This document shows positions 1 through 9,315 of a DNA stretch of 56,494 bases, one piece after another; the stretch's first letter is position 1; each line of letters begins with the position of its first letter. Under the pieces are notes generated by a model, which saw only the letters and a list, made by a program, of their open reading frames with translations, did not search any database and had not been told where the DNA came from. The stretch comes from Firmicutes bacterium UBA2058 (lineage in GTDB: Bacteria > Bacillota > Clostridia > Tissierellales > Sedimentibacteraceae). The DNA lies in NCBI GenBank assembly GCA_002332905.1, contig DDAM01000047.1:1-56494 (forward strand), in the 5' to 3' direction. Made by a program: the position numbers and the translations under genes.

Positions 1-29
1 ATATATTTTATATATTTTATAGTTGTCTC

Positions 30-168
30 AATTATAAAACCTCATAGTTTCAAACTTCGTTTGAAACATTTAAAATATAAGTGAAAATCTTGGATTTATG
101 GATTTTTACGCAAACTTTTATAGAGCGTGGTATCACGCTTTGTAAGGCTTTTTATTTGAGATTAGTAT
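30..168. repeat. Dispersed palindromic repeat D, copy 1
   Basis: This non-coding stretch downstream of ftsZ shares pieces with 26447-26519 (ATTATAAAACCTC and CTTGGATTTAT followed by a T-rich run) and ends in TTTATTTGAGATTAGTAT, which recurs at 20820-20837. It contains two small perfect hairpins, at 47-67 (GTTTCAAA/TTTGAAAC) and 123-138 (AGCGTG/CACGCT). The left terminus ATACTAATC seen in the other copies is missing. I see no credible gene in 1-238. Confidence 0.55.
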
Positions 169-181
169 TACTTACCATAAT

Positions 182-208
182 AAAAGGATACATATCTATA
201 CTGTATCC
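182..208 (-). terminator. Probable terminator after ftsZ
   Basis: On the minus strand GGATAC, an 11-base loop and GTATCC form a stem followed by TTTTA. It lies about 30 bases after the ftsZ stop. The stem is short, so strength is uncertain. Confidence 0.45.
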
Positions 209-238
209 CAAATTATACATTACTATAACCTTTTTATA

Positions 239-1306
239 CTATTTTTTTAAAAAAATTGGTAACTCAAAATCAAATGGGTCTTTTTCTTTTTCTTTAGCAT
301 TGTTTGAATTCTCTTTTTGCTTTTCATTGGAAAAAACTACTTTATCTTCTTGATCATGTCCAAAGCCAGTTGCAATAACTGTTACTTTTATAGCATCTCC
401 CATATCTTCTTCTACGTTAGCACCAAAAATAATTTCTGCTTCTGGATCTGCTGCTTCTTGAATTAATCTTGCAGCTTCATTTACCTCATGTATACCCATA
501 TTTAATCCGCCAGTTATATTTAATATAACTCCTCTTGCTCCATTTATTGAAGTTTCAAGAAGAGGACTTTGAACTGCTTGTTTAGCAGCATTAACAGATC
601 TATTATCGCCAGTTGCAAATCCTATACCCATATGAGCTAAGCCTTGTCCTTGCATTATAGATTTTACGTCTGCGAAGTCTAAATTAAGCATAGCCGGAAT
701 AGCAATCAAATCAGATATACCTTGAATACCTTGTCTTAAAACTTCATCTGCAAAATTAAAAGCTTCTGTCATTGTAGTCTTTTTGTCTGAAATTTCTAAT
801 AATTTATCATTAGGAATGATAACTAAAGAATCAATATTTTCTTTTAATTTTTTTAAGCCTAGTTCTGCATTTTTTGATCTTTTCATTCCCTCAAACATAA
901 AAGGCTTTGTAACAACTGCTACAGTAAGTATTCCTTGTGCTTTAGCTATACTTGCTATATATGGTGCAGCGCCTGTTCCAGTTCCTCCACCCATTCCAGC
1001 AGTAATAAATACCATATCAGCTCCAGCAACTAGGTCTACGATATCAGATTTATTTTCTTCAGCTGCTTTTTCACCTATTTCAGGTTTAGCACCTGCACCA
1101 AGTCCATTTGTAAGCTTTTCTCCAATTTGAAATTTTATTTCTGCCTTTGAACGTTCCAATTGTTGTTTGTCAGTATTTATCGCTACGAAAGTGACTCCTT
1201 TAACACCAGCTTCTATCATTCTGTCTACTGCGTTATTACCTCCGCCACCTACACCAATAACTTTAATATTAGCTAGTCCTTCATTTTTTGCGTCAAATTC
1301 AAACAT
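239..1306 (-). CDS. ftsZ: Cell division protein FtsZ
   Basis: FtsZ is the tubulin-like GTPase that polymerises into the Z-ring at mid-cell. The 355-residue product has the N-terminal nucleotide-binding segment GVGGGGNNAVDRM (about residues 18-30) and the tubulin signature GGGTGTG (106-112). It ends with a short linker and a C-terminal peptide (FDFELPIFLKK) of the type that binds SepF, FtsA or EzrA. The ATG at 1306 is preceded by GGGAGG at good spacing. It is the last gene of the minus-strand dcw cluster, 169 bases after sbp, so it may also have its own promoter there. No ftsA is adjacent, so another membrane anchor such as SepF, encoded elsewhere, is likely (inference). Confidence 0.98.
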   Translation of the reverse strand: MFEFDAKNEGLANIKVIGVGGGGNNAVDRMIEAGVKGVTFVAINTDKQQLERSKAEIKFQIGEKLTNGLGAGAKPEIGEKAAEENKSDIVDLVAGADMVFITAGMGGGTGTGAAPYIASIAKAQGILTVAVVTKPFMFEGMKRSKNAELGLKKLKENIDSLVIIPNDKLLEISDKKTTMTEAFNFADEVLRQGIQGISDLIAIPAMLNLDFADVKSIMQGQGLAHMGIGFATGDNRSVNAAKQAVQSPLLETSINGARGVILNITGGLNMGIHEVNEAARLIQEAADPEAEIIFGANVEEDMGDAIKVTVIATGFGHDQEDKVVFSNEKQKENSNNAKEKEKDPFDFELPIFLKK

Positions 1307-1475
1307 ATATTAACCTCCCACTCAAGAGTTTTTTCTAATTTATATTAAACAGTATAACATAGTCTCAAATACGCTGAGCTATTTTAAATATTTTCAATAT
1401 TATAGCATATATTAATAAATATTAATATAACTTTTTTTAAAGATAATATTATTTAAAAATTTTGTTTGACAAATA

Positions 1476-1820
1476 TTATTTGATTATATTTTTTATTGAT
1501 AAACTCATTATCAAACTAAGATTTTTATATATATTATTACCAAAAGCAAAAATAATTGCTAAATATAATGGTAACCCTAATTTTTCACTAACATACCCTG
1601 TAGCTATCGCTACTATTATATCAACAAATACATATATAAAGCAATATTTAATTTTAAATTCCTCTATATTTTTTTTAGATAATATTGTAAATATAGAATT
1701 TACCATCGCTAATATAATTAAAAAAATATAAATAGAATACTGAGGGTCAATATTAAGCCCAAATTTTGTAAAATATCCTAATAAAACTCCACAAGCTACA
1801 CCTATTAATGCAAATAACAT
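1476..1820 (-). CDS. sbp: Small basic protein Sbp (DUF1290)
   Basis: This 114-residue polytopic membrane protein has about four hydrophobic segments and matches the Sbp/DUF1290 family found upstream of ftsZ in many Firmicutes. The molecular function is not established. The ATG follows the TAA stop of the upstream DUF881 gene directly, with the SD (GAAGGTGAG) inside the end of that gene, so the two are translationally coupled. It sits between DUF881 and ftsZ, the usual place for the family. Confidence 0.85.
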   Translation of the reverse strand: MLFALIGVACGVLLGYFTKFGLNIDPQYSIYIFLIILAMVNSIFTILSKKNIEEFKIKYCFIYVFVDIIVAIATGYVSEKLGLPLYLAIIFAFGNNIYKNLSLIMSLSIKNIIK

Positions 1821-2549
1821 TTACTCACCTTCTTCATACAATTTAGCAAAATTTACTTCTATATTTTCAATATTTTTAGAAATATTGATATCATAATTTT
1901 TCATTGCCTTTATATCAATACCATAATTAGTTTTTAAATCATATGCATATGATTCTTGAGATGTAATAGCCTCTTCCATCAATACATCTGGATCACCAAT
2001 AGCTTTAATTATGAAAGGCGCTGCGACAGCTTCCCCATTAATTCTAAGCACTGGACCAATGCATATAACTTCAGTTGTATTAACAATTCTTTTGCCATTT
2101 ACGGCAATTGCTTCTGCACCTGCTCTATTTAATTGATTTATAATCATTCTTACATCAAGATCGTGAACTATTTTGTCATTTATATTAAAAAATTCATCAT
2201 CAGATATATTATCTGCTACTCTTATTGTAATACCAGGGCCACGAACATCTGACCTTCCACATAATATTTTTAATACACTAATTTGAGTATACATTTCTAA
2301 GCTATCAAGATTTATATTTTCTAAATCCTGTTTAAGTAATTTTATTTTATCGTTACTTTCATTTACCTCTTGTTTTAGGTTACTTATTTCACTAGTTGAA
2401 TTATCTAAATCCTTTTTAATCTCACTAATTTTTTTTGCTCCAAACAGTTCTTCTATGTCAAGCTCAATACTTGAATAAAACATAGTCAAAATTATAGCTA
2501 AAAATATAGTGATAAATAGAGGAATTTTAAATATTTTTGATTTATCCAT
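1821..2549 (-). CDS. DUF881 family division-cluster protein (second copy)
   Basis: This 242-residue protein has one N-terminal membrane anchor (about 8-28), a coiled coil (about 40-80) and a DUF881 domain: GRSDVRGPGITIRVAD, then NQLNRAGAEAIAVNGKRI, then GPVLRINGEAVAAPFIIKAIGDP. The function of DUF881 is unknown; the genes are conserved next to sbp and ftsZ in Firmicutes. It is paralogous to the gene just upstream. A hairpin repeat (2555-2634) carrying the SD GGGAGG lies between the two. Its stop codon abuts the sbp start. Confidence 0.85.
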   Translation of the reverse strand: MDKSKIFKIPLFITIFLAIILTMFYSSIELDIEELFGAKKISEIKKDLDNSTSEISNLKQEVNESNDKIKLLKQDLENINLDSLEMYTQISVLKILCGRSDVRGPGITIRVADNISDDEFFNINDKIVHDLDVRMIINQLNRAGAEAIAVNGKRIVNTTEVICIGPVLRINGEAVAAPFIIKAIGDPDVLMEEAITSQESYAYDLKTNYGIDIKAMKNYDINISKNIENIEVNFAKLYEEGE

Positions 2550-2554
2550 ACAAA

Positions 2555-2634
2555 CCTCCCATTATGCCATAGTCTCGCTACCCGAGCCATTGTAGTGGCA
2601 TCAAAAATAGCGGAAATGTCTTTTTTCATGCTAT
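2555..2634 (-). repeat. Intercistronic hairpin repeat A, copy before DUF881
   Basis: In the direction of transcription, a first stem (ATAGC/GCTAT, 2607-2634) starts a few bases after the upstream stop. A second stem closed by ATGCCA/TGGCAT (2564-2601) follows and runs straight into TAATGGGAGG, the SD of the DUF881 gene. The second loop is longer than in other copies and contains GTAGCGAGACTATGGCAT, nearly repeated at 49033-49050. Confidence 0.7.
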
Positions 2635-2638
2635 TCAC

Positions 2639-3373
2639 CTACTCAATTTTTTCAGCATCAAAAGGTACAGCATACTTAAATTCCTTTGTTTTAGCTAAAC
2701 CGTTAATCTTTACATCATCAGTTTCTATAACTTCAACCTCAAACCCCATATACTTCATTTGCTCTATAACTCCACCAAGAAAATTTACTGCTGAGTTTAA
2801 AGTTCTTTTGTCTCCAATTGCTTTTATTTCTATAGGTGCCACTACATGCTTTCCATTAATATTTAAGTAATCAGTAACAGGAACTATTTCAGTATATGAA
2901 GTATATCTTTGGTCATTAATAGATATAGCCTCTGCTCCAGCTGAATTTAAATAACTAACAACACTTAAAATACTTTCATAGTTATACACTATACTATTAC
3001 CCTCAAAATATCCACCCTCAGTATTGCTTGATTCGTTAATAGTAATAATAATACCAGGGCCACTTACATCAAAACTGCCGGACAAAACTTTATAACTATT
3101 CAATTCCTTTGTCAACTCTTCAAAATTTTTCTCATTCTTTACAAACAACTCTTCTAAACCACGAATTTCTTCCTTTAGAGCACTAATATTATTATTTAAA
3201 GTTCTTTTTTCAGCATCAGCCTTATCAAGCTCTTCTCTTAATAAATCAATTTTTTTCTCAGTTACAACATCATCATCTAAAAAATTTTTAGAAGTGTTAT
3301 ATAGTGAAATTGCTAAAAATCCTAAAGCTAAACTTATGCAAAATATTATAGCGTTTATGTATTTCTTTTTCAT
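2639..3373 (-). CDS. DUF881 family division-cluster protein (first copy)
   Basis: The 244-residue product starts MKKKYINAI, has one transmembrane segment (about 5-24), a long coiled coil (about 35-90) and the DUF881 domain with GSFDVSGPGIIITIN, NSAGAEAISINDQRYTS and NGKHVVAPIEIKAIGD. The frame stays open to 3400, but AAAGGGG lies just upstream of the ATG at 3373, which also removes the overlap with ftsQ. Same domain as 1821-2549 with moderate identity. The biochemical role is unknown; a link to division rests on conserved neighbourhood only. Confidence 0.83.
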   Translation of the reverse strand: MKKKYINAIIFCISLALGFLAISLYNTSKNFLDDDVVTEKKIDLLREELDKADAEKRTLNNNISALKEEIRGLEELFVKNEKNFEELTKELNSYKVLSGSFDVSGPGIIITINESSNTEGGYFEGNSIVYNYESILSVVSYLNSAGAEAISINDQRYTSYTEIVPVTDYLNINGKHVVAPIEIKAIGDKRTLNSAVNFLGGVIEQMKYMGFEVEVIETDDVKINGLAKTKEFKYAVPFDAEKIE

Positions 3374-3386
3374 TCTTTTCCCCTTT

Positions 3387-4166
3387 CTAATTAGTTCCAT
3401 AAGAAAATACTGGACTGTCTCCTTTTGTAAAATCTAATAAACATCCCTTTATTTCTTCACCCTCTTGAAGTCTTGTCTTTATAACAGTTAATCCAAAATT
3501 ATAACTATAATTAGCTTCTTCATTTAGCTCAAATTTTATTTGCATACCGTATTTAGTATCTACACATATTATGTTATCTTCATATATGTAAATTTTTTGT
3601 ATTTTATCACTCTCACTTAAGGAGTCGGAATACTTTAACAGTTCGTTTATCTTATCAAAATTATTTAATCCATTAATCTTTACTTCATCTCCTACATTGT
3701 ATATTACTGAGACAAAACTTTCAATAGGAAATAACTCATTATTTTGATGATTTCCATCTAAAACGTATCCATATCCATCAGTAATTATAGTATCATCATT
3801 ATAATAAATCAAATACTTTTCTTTCCTTTCAGTGATTTTAATACTAACCTTATTAGGAATGTAATAAGAAACCTTGCAGTCCTCAATATATACTTCTTTT
3901 TCCAACGTTTCTTCAATTTGCTTTCTATTTATTGAAAACAACTTTTCACCAATATTTATGCCTGTTTTATCTACAATATATTCAAATGGGTATACCTTAC
4001 TCCCCTCTATATTAAATCCAACTATATCAAATATATCGGTTTTATACATAAAATAGTTAGCGCAAAAAACGACAGTAACAGTAGCCAGAATAACGGCTAC
4101 TGTACTTATATAAACCCTTCTAATTTTTCTTTTTACTTTTTTCTTGCGTTTTTTTTCTTTTTTCAT
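3387..4166 (-). CDS. ftsQ: Cell division protein FtsQ/DivIB
   Basis: FtsQ/DivIB is a bitopic protein of the divisome that works with FtsL and DivIC to control septal peptidoglycan synthesis. The 259-residue protein begins with a very basic cytoplasmic tail, then one transmembrane helix (about 18-38), then a POTRA-like domain (FDIVGFNIEGSKVYPFEYIV onward) and a beta domain. Length fits the Gram-positive family. It is 14 bases downstream of murA; its SD is weak (GAGAG). Sequence conservation is low, so the call leans on topology and position. Confidence 0.85.
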   Translation of the reverse strand: MKKEKKRKKKVKRKIRRVYISTVAVILATVTVVFCANYFMYKTDIFDIVGFNIEGSKVYPFEYIVDKTGINIGEKLFSINRKQIEETLEKEVYIEDCKVSYYIPNKVSIKITERKEKYLIYYNDDTIITDGYGYVLDGNHQNNELFPIESFVSVIYNVGDEVKINGLNNFDKINELLKYSDSLSESDKIQKIYIYEDNIICVDTKYGMQIKFELNEEANYSYNFGLTVIKTRLQEGEEIKGCLLDFTKGDSPVFSYGTN

Positions 4167-4180
4167 TTTTTATCTCTCAT

Positions 4181-5458
4181 TTAAATTTCTCTTATGTCGG
4201 ATATTTCTACTATATCGGCACCTAAATTCTGCAATTTATAAACAAATTTCTCATATCCTCTATTTACATGATGTATATTATTAACTATAGATTTACCTTC
4301 AGCAGCCAAAGCAGCTATAACAAGTGCCGCTCCACCACGCAGATCTCTTACATTTACATTTTCACCATGTAATTTTTTAACGCCACTAATGATGGCTAAC
4401 TTATCTTCTACTATAATATTTGCTCCCATTTTATTTAATTCACTAACATGTTTATATCTATTTTCAAAAACTGTTTCTTCAATTGTAGATATACCATCAG
4501 CAATGGTCAAAGAAGCCATTAATTGTGCTTGCATGTCAGTTGGGAATCCTGGATAAGGGCAGGAAACAACTTTATTAATAGATTTTATTCTATCATTGTT
4601 AATTATATAAATATAATCTTCAATATCATCTATTAAACATCCTGAATCCTTATATAAGGTTATTATGCTATTTAAAAACTCTTTGTTAATATTTTTTATG
4701 CAAATTTTACTATTTGTACTAGCAGCTAATGCTAAAAAAGTTCCAGCCTCTATTCTATCAGATATAATGCTGTATTCAACTATTTTATTTTTATCAATGT
4801 TTTTCTCACCATAAATTGTTATTGTATCTGTTCCAGCACCTTGAATTTTATAACCACACTTGATTAAGAATCTTTCTAAATCAATTATTTCAGGTTCCTT
4901 TGCTGGATTAATAATTCTTGTAGTTCCTTCTACACCTACTGCAAAAAGCATAAGATTTTCTGTTGCACCAACACTAGGATATTTAAGTCTTATGTCATTA
5001 TTATGAGTATTATAAGCAGTGCATAAAACAAAATCCCCTTCTTCTTTTACATCAACACCAAGCTCTTTTAACCCGTATAAATGCAGATCTATAGGTCTTG
5101 TGCCTATATCACATCCTCCCGGATAAGTAATTTTAGCTATTTTATTTCTACATAACATTGGACCTAAAAAAATAATCGATGATCTAAGTTTTTTAGAGAG
5201 TTCATCTGATATATCGTATGTATTTAAACCTTTAGTGTTAATATAACAGCATCCATTTTCATAGGTTGCATGGCATCCCAACAATATTAATATTTCAAGC
5301 ATTCTTCTAACATCATCTATATCTGGTACATTTTTAATTACATATTCTCTACCATGCAAAATAGTGCTTGCTAATATAGGCAATGCAGAATTTTTTGAAC
5401 CACTTATTTCTACTACTCCCTCTAATTTATTATCGCCATTTATAATGAAACTTTCCAT
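4181..5458 (-). CDS. murA: UDP-N-acetylglucosamine 1-carboxyvinyltransferase MurA
   Basis: MurA transfers enolpyruvate from PEP to UDP-GlcNAc, the first committed step of peptidoglycan synthesis, in the cytosol. The 425-residue product starts MESFIINGDNKLEG. It has the EPSP-synthase fold, the catalytic loop YPGGCDIGTRPIDLH with the fosfomycin-sensitive cysteine, and the LRGGAALVIAALAAEG motif near the end. The frame is open to 5503, but GGAGGG sits five bases before the ATG at 5458, so I chose that start. It is placed between murG and ftsQ. Confidence 0.97.
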   Translation of the reverse strand: MESFIINGDNKLEGVVEISGSKNSALPILASTILHGREYVIKNVPDIDDVRRMLEILILLGCHATYENGCCYINTKGLNTYDISDELSKKLRSSIIFLGPMLCRNKIAKITYPGGCDIGTRPIDLHLYGLKELGVDVKEEGDFVLCTAYNTHNNDIRLKYPSVGATENLMLFAVGVEGTTRIINPAKEPEIIDLERFLIKCGYKIQGAGTDTITIYGEKNIDKNKIVEYSIISDRIEAGTFLALAASTNSKICIKNINKEFLNSIITLYKDSGCLIDDIEDYIYIINNDRIKSINKVVSCPYPGFPTDMQAQLMASLTIADGISTIEETVFENRYKHVSELNKMGANIIVEDKLAIISGVKKLHGENVNVRDLRGGAALVIAALAAEGKSIVNNIHHVNRGYEKFVYKLQNLGADIVEISDIREI

Positions 5459-5532
5459 CATATCCCTCCGAACAAGTAACAAATATATAACTATCTTATG
5501 CAATAATACTTTACTTGTTACAGAGCTATTTT

Positions 5533-5606
5533 GCCCATGCGCTTATTACAAGAGAAAGTCAGCCTTTTTTAAAAAGGCTTAAGATTTGTGCATGGACCTG
5601 GTGCAT
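5533..5606. repeat. Palindromic repeat B, copy 1 (murG-murA spacer)
   Basis: GCCCATG (5533-5539) and TCCATGCAC on the minus strand (around 5588-5597) flank a perfect inner palindrome AGCCTTTTT/AAAAAGGCT (5561-5579). The outer pieces, including CCATGCACAAA on the minus strand, recur at 40094-40141 upstream of the transketolase genes. The inner stem could act as a weak intrinsic terminator or pause between murG and murA. Confidence 0.5.
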
Positions 5607-5625
5607 GTTTTATGGTTGTTTGTAC

Positions 5626-6729
5626 TTATTCTACTAATTCCAATATTAATTTATATATTTCTTCCTCTGCATTAAGCTCTCCAAGCTTTTTAGAATTTAA
5701 TGACATAGCAGAAAGTTCGTTTGAGTTATTTAAAATTTTATCAATTGTACTTAAAAGTTTATTATCCTTTAACTCATTTTCTAATATAACAACTGCTGCA
5801 CCCATTTTTTCAAGAGCTCTAGCATTATATTCTTGATGATTTTCAGCAGTATATGTTTTGGGTATAAGAATTGAAGGAACTCCTATTTTAGTAATCTCTG
5901 CTATTGTGATTGCTCCAGCACTTCCTATAACTAAATCACTTGCACTTAATGCACTCGGTGCATCATACATATAATCTACTATTGTAACATTAGATGGTAT
6001 TTTTATATTCTCTTTTTGTAAGGATTCTTGAAAATCATCCTTTAGTCTTTTACCAGTTACATGTAACAATTTTATTTTATCACGATTTTTTATATCCTTT
6101 ATTACATTAATGATGGAGTCATTTAAGCTTTTTTGACCGCCACTGCCACCAAAAGAATAAATCAATATATCATCATTTTTTAAATTATATTTTTTTCTTG
6201 ATTGCATTCTATTGGCTTCTATTACTTCCTTTCTAACAGGATTCCCAACAAGTACAAGCTTTTCTTTATATTTAAAGTATTTAGTAGCCTCTTCGAAGCT
6301 AATCGCTATTTTATCTACAACTTTAGACAATAATTTGTTAGTTATTCCCGGAAATACATTTTGCTCATGTATGATAGTAGGAACCTTTTTTAATGCAGCT
6401 GCAAGGACGACTGGTCCACACACATATCCGCCAGTGCCAATTACAATATCAGGCTTAAACTCACTTATTATCTTCATAGATTGTGCTACACCCTTAATTG
6501 AAATTGCTAAAGTTTTTATATTTTCTATGCTTATTTTTCTTTTGAGAAACTTTGCTTCAACTGTTCTAAAATCAAAACCTTGCTTAGGAACTAAATCACT
6601 TTCCATTCCTTCTTTTGTTCCTACATATAGTATTTTGTTATTTTTATCTGATGCTTTAATTTTTTGAGCAATTGCTAAAGCAGGATTTATGTGCCCACCA
6701 GTTCCTCCACCAGTGATTAAAACTTTCAT
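5626..6729 (-). CDS. murG: UDP-GlcNAc:lipid I N-acetylglucosaminyltransferase MurG
   Basis: MurG converts lipid I to lipid II on the inner face of the membrane. The 367-residue product starts MKVLITGGGTGGHINPALAI, the glycine-rich family signature. It also has IGTGGYVCGPVVLAA, HEQNVFPGITN and, in the C-terminal domain, GSAGAITIAEITKIGVPSILIP and the NAR motif after HQE. The frame is open to 6744, but the ATG at 6729 has GGAGG five bases upstream and begins at the canonical N-terminus. A degenerate hairpin repeat A lies directly upstream. Confidence 0.97.
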   Translation of the reverse strand: MKVLITGGGTGGHINPALAIAQKIKASDKNNKILYVGTKEGMESDLVPKQGFDFRTVEAKFLKRKISIENIKTLAISIKGVAQSMKIISEFKPDIVIGTGGYVCGPVVLAAALKKVPTIIHEQNVFPGITNKLLSKVVDKIAISFEEATKYFKYKEKLVLVGNPVRKEVIEANRMQSRKKYNLKNDDILIYSFGGSGGQKSLNDSIINVIKDIKNRDKIKLLHVTGKRLKDDFQESLQKENIKIPSNVTIVDYMYDAPSALSASDLVIGSAGAITIAEITKIGVPSILIPKTYTAENHQEYNARALEKMGAAVVILENELKDNKLLSTIDKILNNSNELSAMSLNSKKLGELNAEEEIYKLILELVE

Positions 6730-6731
6730 AC

Positions 6732-6757
6732 TTTCCTCCATCACGCCATTTAATAGT
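6732..6757 (-). repeat. Degenerate intercistronic repeat A before murG
   Basis: GACACTATTAAATGGCGTGATGGAGG on the minus strand resembles the second stem plus SD of repeat A, but the stem has several mismatches. It is included because of its position and the TGGCRTGATGGAGG end. Confidence 0.4.
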
Positions 6758-6778
6758 GTCTTTAATATTGAAAAATAA

Positions 6779-7894
6779 TTAATTATTATATATGTCAGCT
6801 GTTTTTGATATGTTCAAAATAATTCCAATTGATACCAGCAAGAACAATAAGGATGTACCTCCTGCACTAATAAAAGGAAGTGCTCTTCCGGTTGGTGGCA
6901 TCGATGAAGTGGCAACTGCAATATGTACTAAAAATTGAACTAAAACTAATGATGTTAATCCTACAGCCACAAGGCTTCCATAAAAATCTTTTGCATTCAT
7001 GGCTATTCTTATTCCTCTCCATGCAAATAGAACAAATAATATTATTACTGCAACACACCCAATAAAGCCAAGCTCTTCACCAATTATTGAAAATATAAAA
7101 TCATTATAGGCTTCTGGTAAATAGAAGAATTTCTGTCTACTCTTACCTAATCCAAGCCCAAATAACCCTCCGGTTCCGAGTGCATATAAGGATTGAACTA
7201 TTTGCCATCCCTTGCCTGTTATATACTTAAATGGATCAAGGAAAACTATTATTCTATCAATTCTATAAGAGTACATCGCTATAAGAGGTATAGTTGCAAC
7301 AACTCCCATAATACCTGTCAAGACCAAATGTATCATTTTTGCACCAGCACAGAAAAACATAATTAAAAGTACAAGTGCTAAAACTACTGATGTACTTAAG
7401 TCCTTTTGAATTACTATTAATAGAATAAAACCTACTATAGCTGCTAAAGTATAAATATACCCCTCTACTAGCTTATGTAGTTTTTTTCTTCTTTTGTCTA
7501 AAAAATCAGCCATACATAATACAGATGCTATTTTAATTATCTCTGAAGGCTGTAAACTTAGCCCACCTATATATAGCCATCTTTGAGCTCCGTTACCTTC
7601 AACTCCTAGCAGCACAGTCAATAGTGATAAAACTACACAAGCAAAAAGCATAACTTTATTTAATTTTCTATATATTTGATATGGAAAAAAAGATGTAAAT
7701 ATCATAAGTATTATTCCAGCTACACCGGCAACTATCTGTTTTTTTAAAAAAAACAAGGAACTGCCATGATTATAGTAACCATCAGGATAACTGGAGCTGT
7801 ATACCATAAAGAAACCTACTAAAAGTAACAATAGAACTATAAATACTAATATCCAATCACAAGTTTTCTTATTAATTGTTTGAATTTTCTCCAT
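6779..7894 (-). CDS. spoVE: SEDS glycosyltransferase SpoVE/FtsW
   Basis: A 371-residue polytopic protein of the RodA/FtsW/SpoVE (SEDS) family, which polymerises lipid II glycans with a partner class B PBP. It has about ten transmembrane segments, the early YSSSYPDGYY loop, GGLSLQPSE and QKDLSTSVVLALVLLIMFF, and ends with LPFISAGGTSLLFLL. The start overlaps the end of murD by 23 bases. Its natural partner in this cluster is the SpoVD-type PBP at 12049-14181. FtsW and SpoVE cannot be told apart by sequence; a second paralogue elsewhere would settle the role. Confidence 0.9.
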   Translation of the reverse strand: MEKIQTINKKTCDWILVFIVLLLLLVGFFMVYSSSYPDGYYNHGSSLFFLKKQIVAGVAGIILMIFTSFFPYQIYRKLNKVMLFACVVLSLLTVLLGVEGNGAQRWLYIGGLSLQPSEIIKIASVLCMADFLDKRRKKLHKLVEGYIYTLAAIVGFILLIVIQKDLSTSVVLALVLLIMFFCAGAKMIHLVLTGIMGVVATIPLIAMYSYRIDRIIVFLDPFKYITGKGWQIVQSLYALGTGGLFGLGLGKSRQKFFYLPEAYNDFIFSIIGEELGFIGCVAVIILFVLFAWRGIRIAMNAKDFYGSLVAVGLTSLVLVQFLVHIAVATSSMPPTGRALPFISAGGTSLLFLLVSIGIILNISKTADIYNN

Positions 7895-9233
7895 AGAATT
7901 TCACTCTTTCTTTAAAGTCCTTACCTCTTACCTCATAATTTGGATACATACCCCAGCTTGCACAGGCTGGTGACAATAGTACTGTATCCCCTTCTTCGCT
8001 AAGTTTATATGCTAAATTAACTGCCTCATCCATGTTTTCAACCATATAAATATTCTTAAATCCATATTTGAGTGCACATTCTTTTATTTTTTCCTTTGTC
8101 TGACCGAGTAAAATCAGCGCCTTTACCTTATCATCAAATGCATCTATAAATTCATCATATTCAGAATCTTTATCATATCCGCCTGCTATTAAAATTATAG
8201 GCTTTTTAACGCCTTTCACTGCTTTAATTGAAGCATCAGGATTAGTTCCCTTTGAATCATTATAAAATTTAACACCCTTATAAGTATTAACATATTCTAA
8301 TCTATGTTCAACTCCTTTGAAGCCTTTCACTGTCTCCATAATAGTATTGCTCTCAATACCTAATAATTTAGCAGCTGCACAAGAAGCTAAAACATTTTCT
8401 AAATTATGTTTTCCAACTATAAATATATCATCTACATTCATAATAATAGACTTTTCATCATTATAATTGTAAACTATTTGATTATTTTCAACATAAATTC
8501 CATTTTCCAATATACGCTCAGAACTAAAATATAATATATTTGTATGTAATAAATCTAAATAATTTTTAATTGTATTATCCTCATAATTAAGGATACAGTA
8601 ATCATTCTTATCTTGATTAACAGCAATTTTAAATTTTGCCCTGTAATAATTATCCTCGGTTTTATGCCAATCTAAATGGTCTGGAGTAAGATTAGTTATT
8701 ATACTAACAAATGGTTTAAAGGTATATGTACTTGCTAGCTGAAAACTACTTGCTTCTACAACAAGCATTTCATCTTTTTCTGAAATATAAGAGTCATAAA
8801 AAGCACCAGAACCAATATTACCAGTTACTATACACTTTTTATTACTATTTTTTATTATTTCACCGATTAAAGTTGTTGTAGTTGTCTTACCATTAGTACC
8901 AGTAATAGCAACAAATTTATTATCAGTAGTTAAAAATCCAGCTTCAAGATCACCGATAATTTTAATATTGCTGTTTATAAGCTTTTGCATAACCGGTGTT
9001 TCAAACTTAATTCCCGGGCTTTTTATAGCATAATCAATATTACTTGTATCAAAATCTAAAGAATCAAAATAGTACATTACATCAATACCCTTTAATTCCT
9101 CTAAAGCCTTGCTCATTTTTTCTTTACTTTGTGCATCATAGGCATATATTGTCGCTCCCAGCTCGTTAAGAGCTTTTATTGATGCTATACCTGACATACC
9201 TAATCCAACTACCAAAACTCTTTTATTTTTCAA
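7872..9233 (-). CDS. murD: UDP-MurNAc-L-alanine:D-glutamate ligase MurD
   Basis: MurD adds D-glutamate to UDP-MurNAc-L-Ala in the cytosol using ATP. The 453-residue product has the N-terminal Rossmann-like GLGMSG motif, the Mur-ligase P-loop TGTNGKTTTTTLIGEI, NLTPDHLDWH and the C-terminal LLSPACASWGMYPNYEVRGKDF. I chose the TTG at 9231-9233, which has GGAGG five bases upstream; the longer frame begins with a TTG that overlaps the SD. The 3' end overlaps spoVE by 23 bases. Confidence 0.96.
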   Translation of the reverse strand: MKNKRVLVVGLGMSGIASIKALNELGATIYAYDAQSKEKMSKALEELKGIDVMYYFDSLDFDTSNIDYAIKSPGIKFETPVMQKLINSNIKIIGDLEAGFLTTDNKFVAITGTNGKTTTTTLIGEIIKNSNKKCIVTGNIGSGAFYDSYISEKDEMLVVEASSFQLASTYTFKPFVSIITNLTPDHLDWHKTEDNYYRAKFKIAVNQDKNDYCILNYEDNTIKNYLDLLHTNILYFSSERILENGIYVENNQIVYNYNDEKSIIMNVDDIFIVGKHNLENVLASCAAAKLLGIESNTIMETVKGFKGVEHRLEYVNTYKGVKFYNDSKGTNPDASIKAVKGVKKPIILIAGGYDKDSEYDEFIDAFDDKVKALILLGQTKEKIKECALKYGFKNIYMVENMDEAVNLAYKLSEEGDTVLLSPACASWGMYPNYEVRGKDFKERVKFYGENSNN

Positions 9234-9315
9234 TTTGACCTCCAATAATCAATAGATTGCCTTTGAAAAGTAATCCGACATTTATCTTAAGAACTTACAT
9301 ATTATTTTATGTTTG

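Noticed and set aside
81..353. Plus-strand open frame of 90 codons at the window start
   Set aside because: It runs through repeat D and antisense into ftsZ, has no SD and has low-complexity Phe/Leu composition. It is chance coding in AT-rich DNA.
783..1130. Plus-strand frame antisense to ftsZ
   Set aside because: Proline/serine-rich shadow of the conserved ftsZ codons; no SD.
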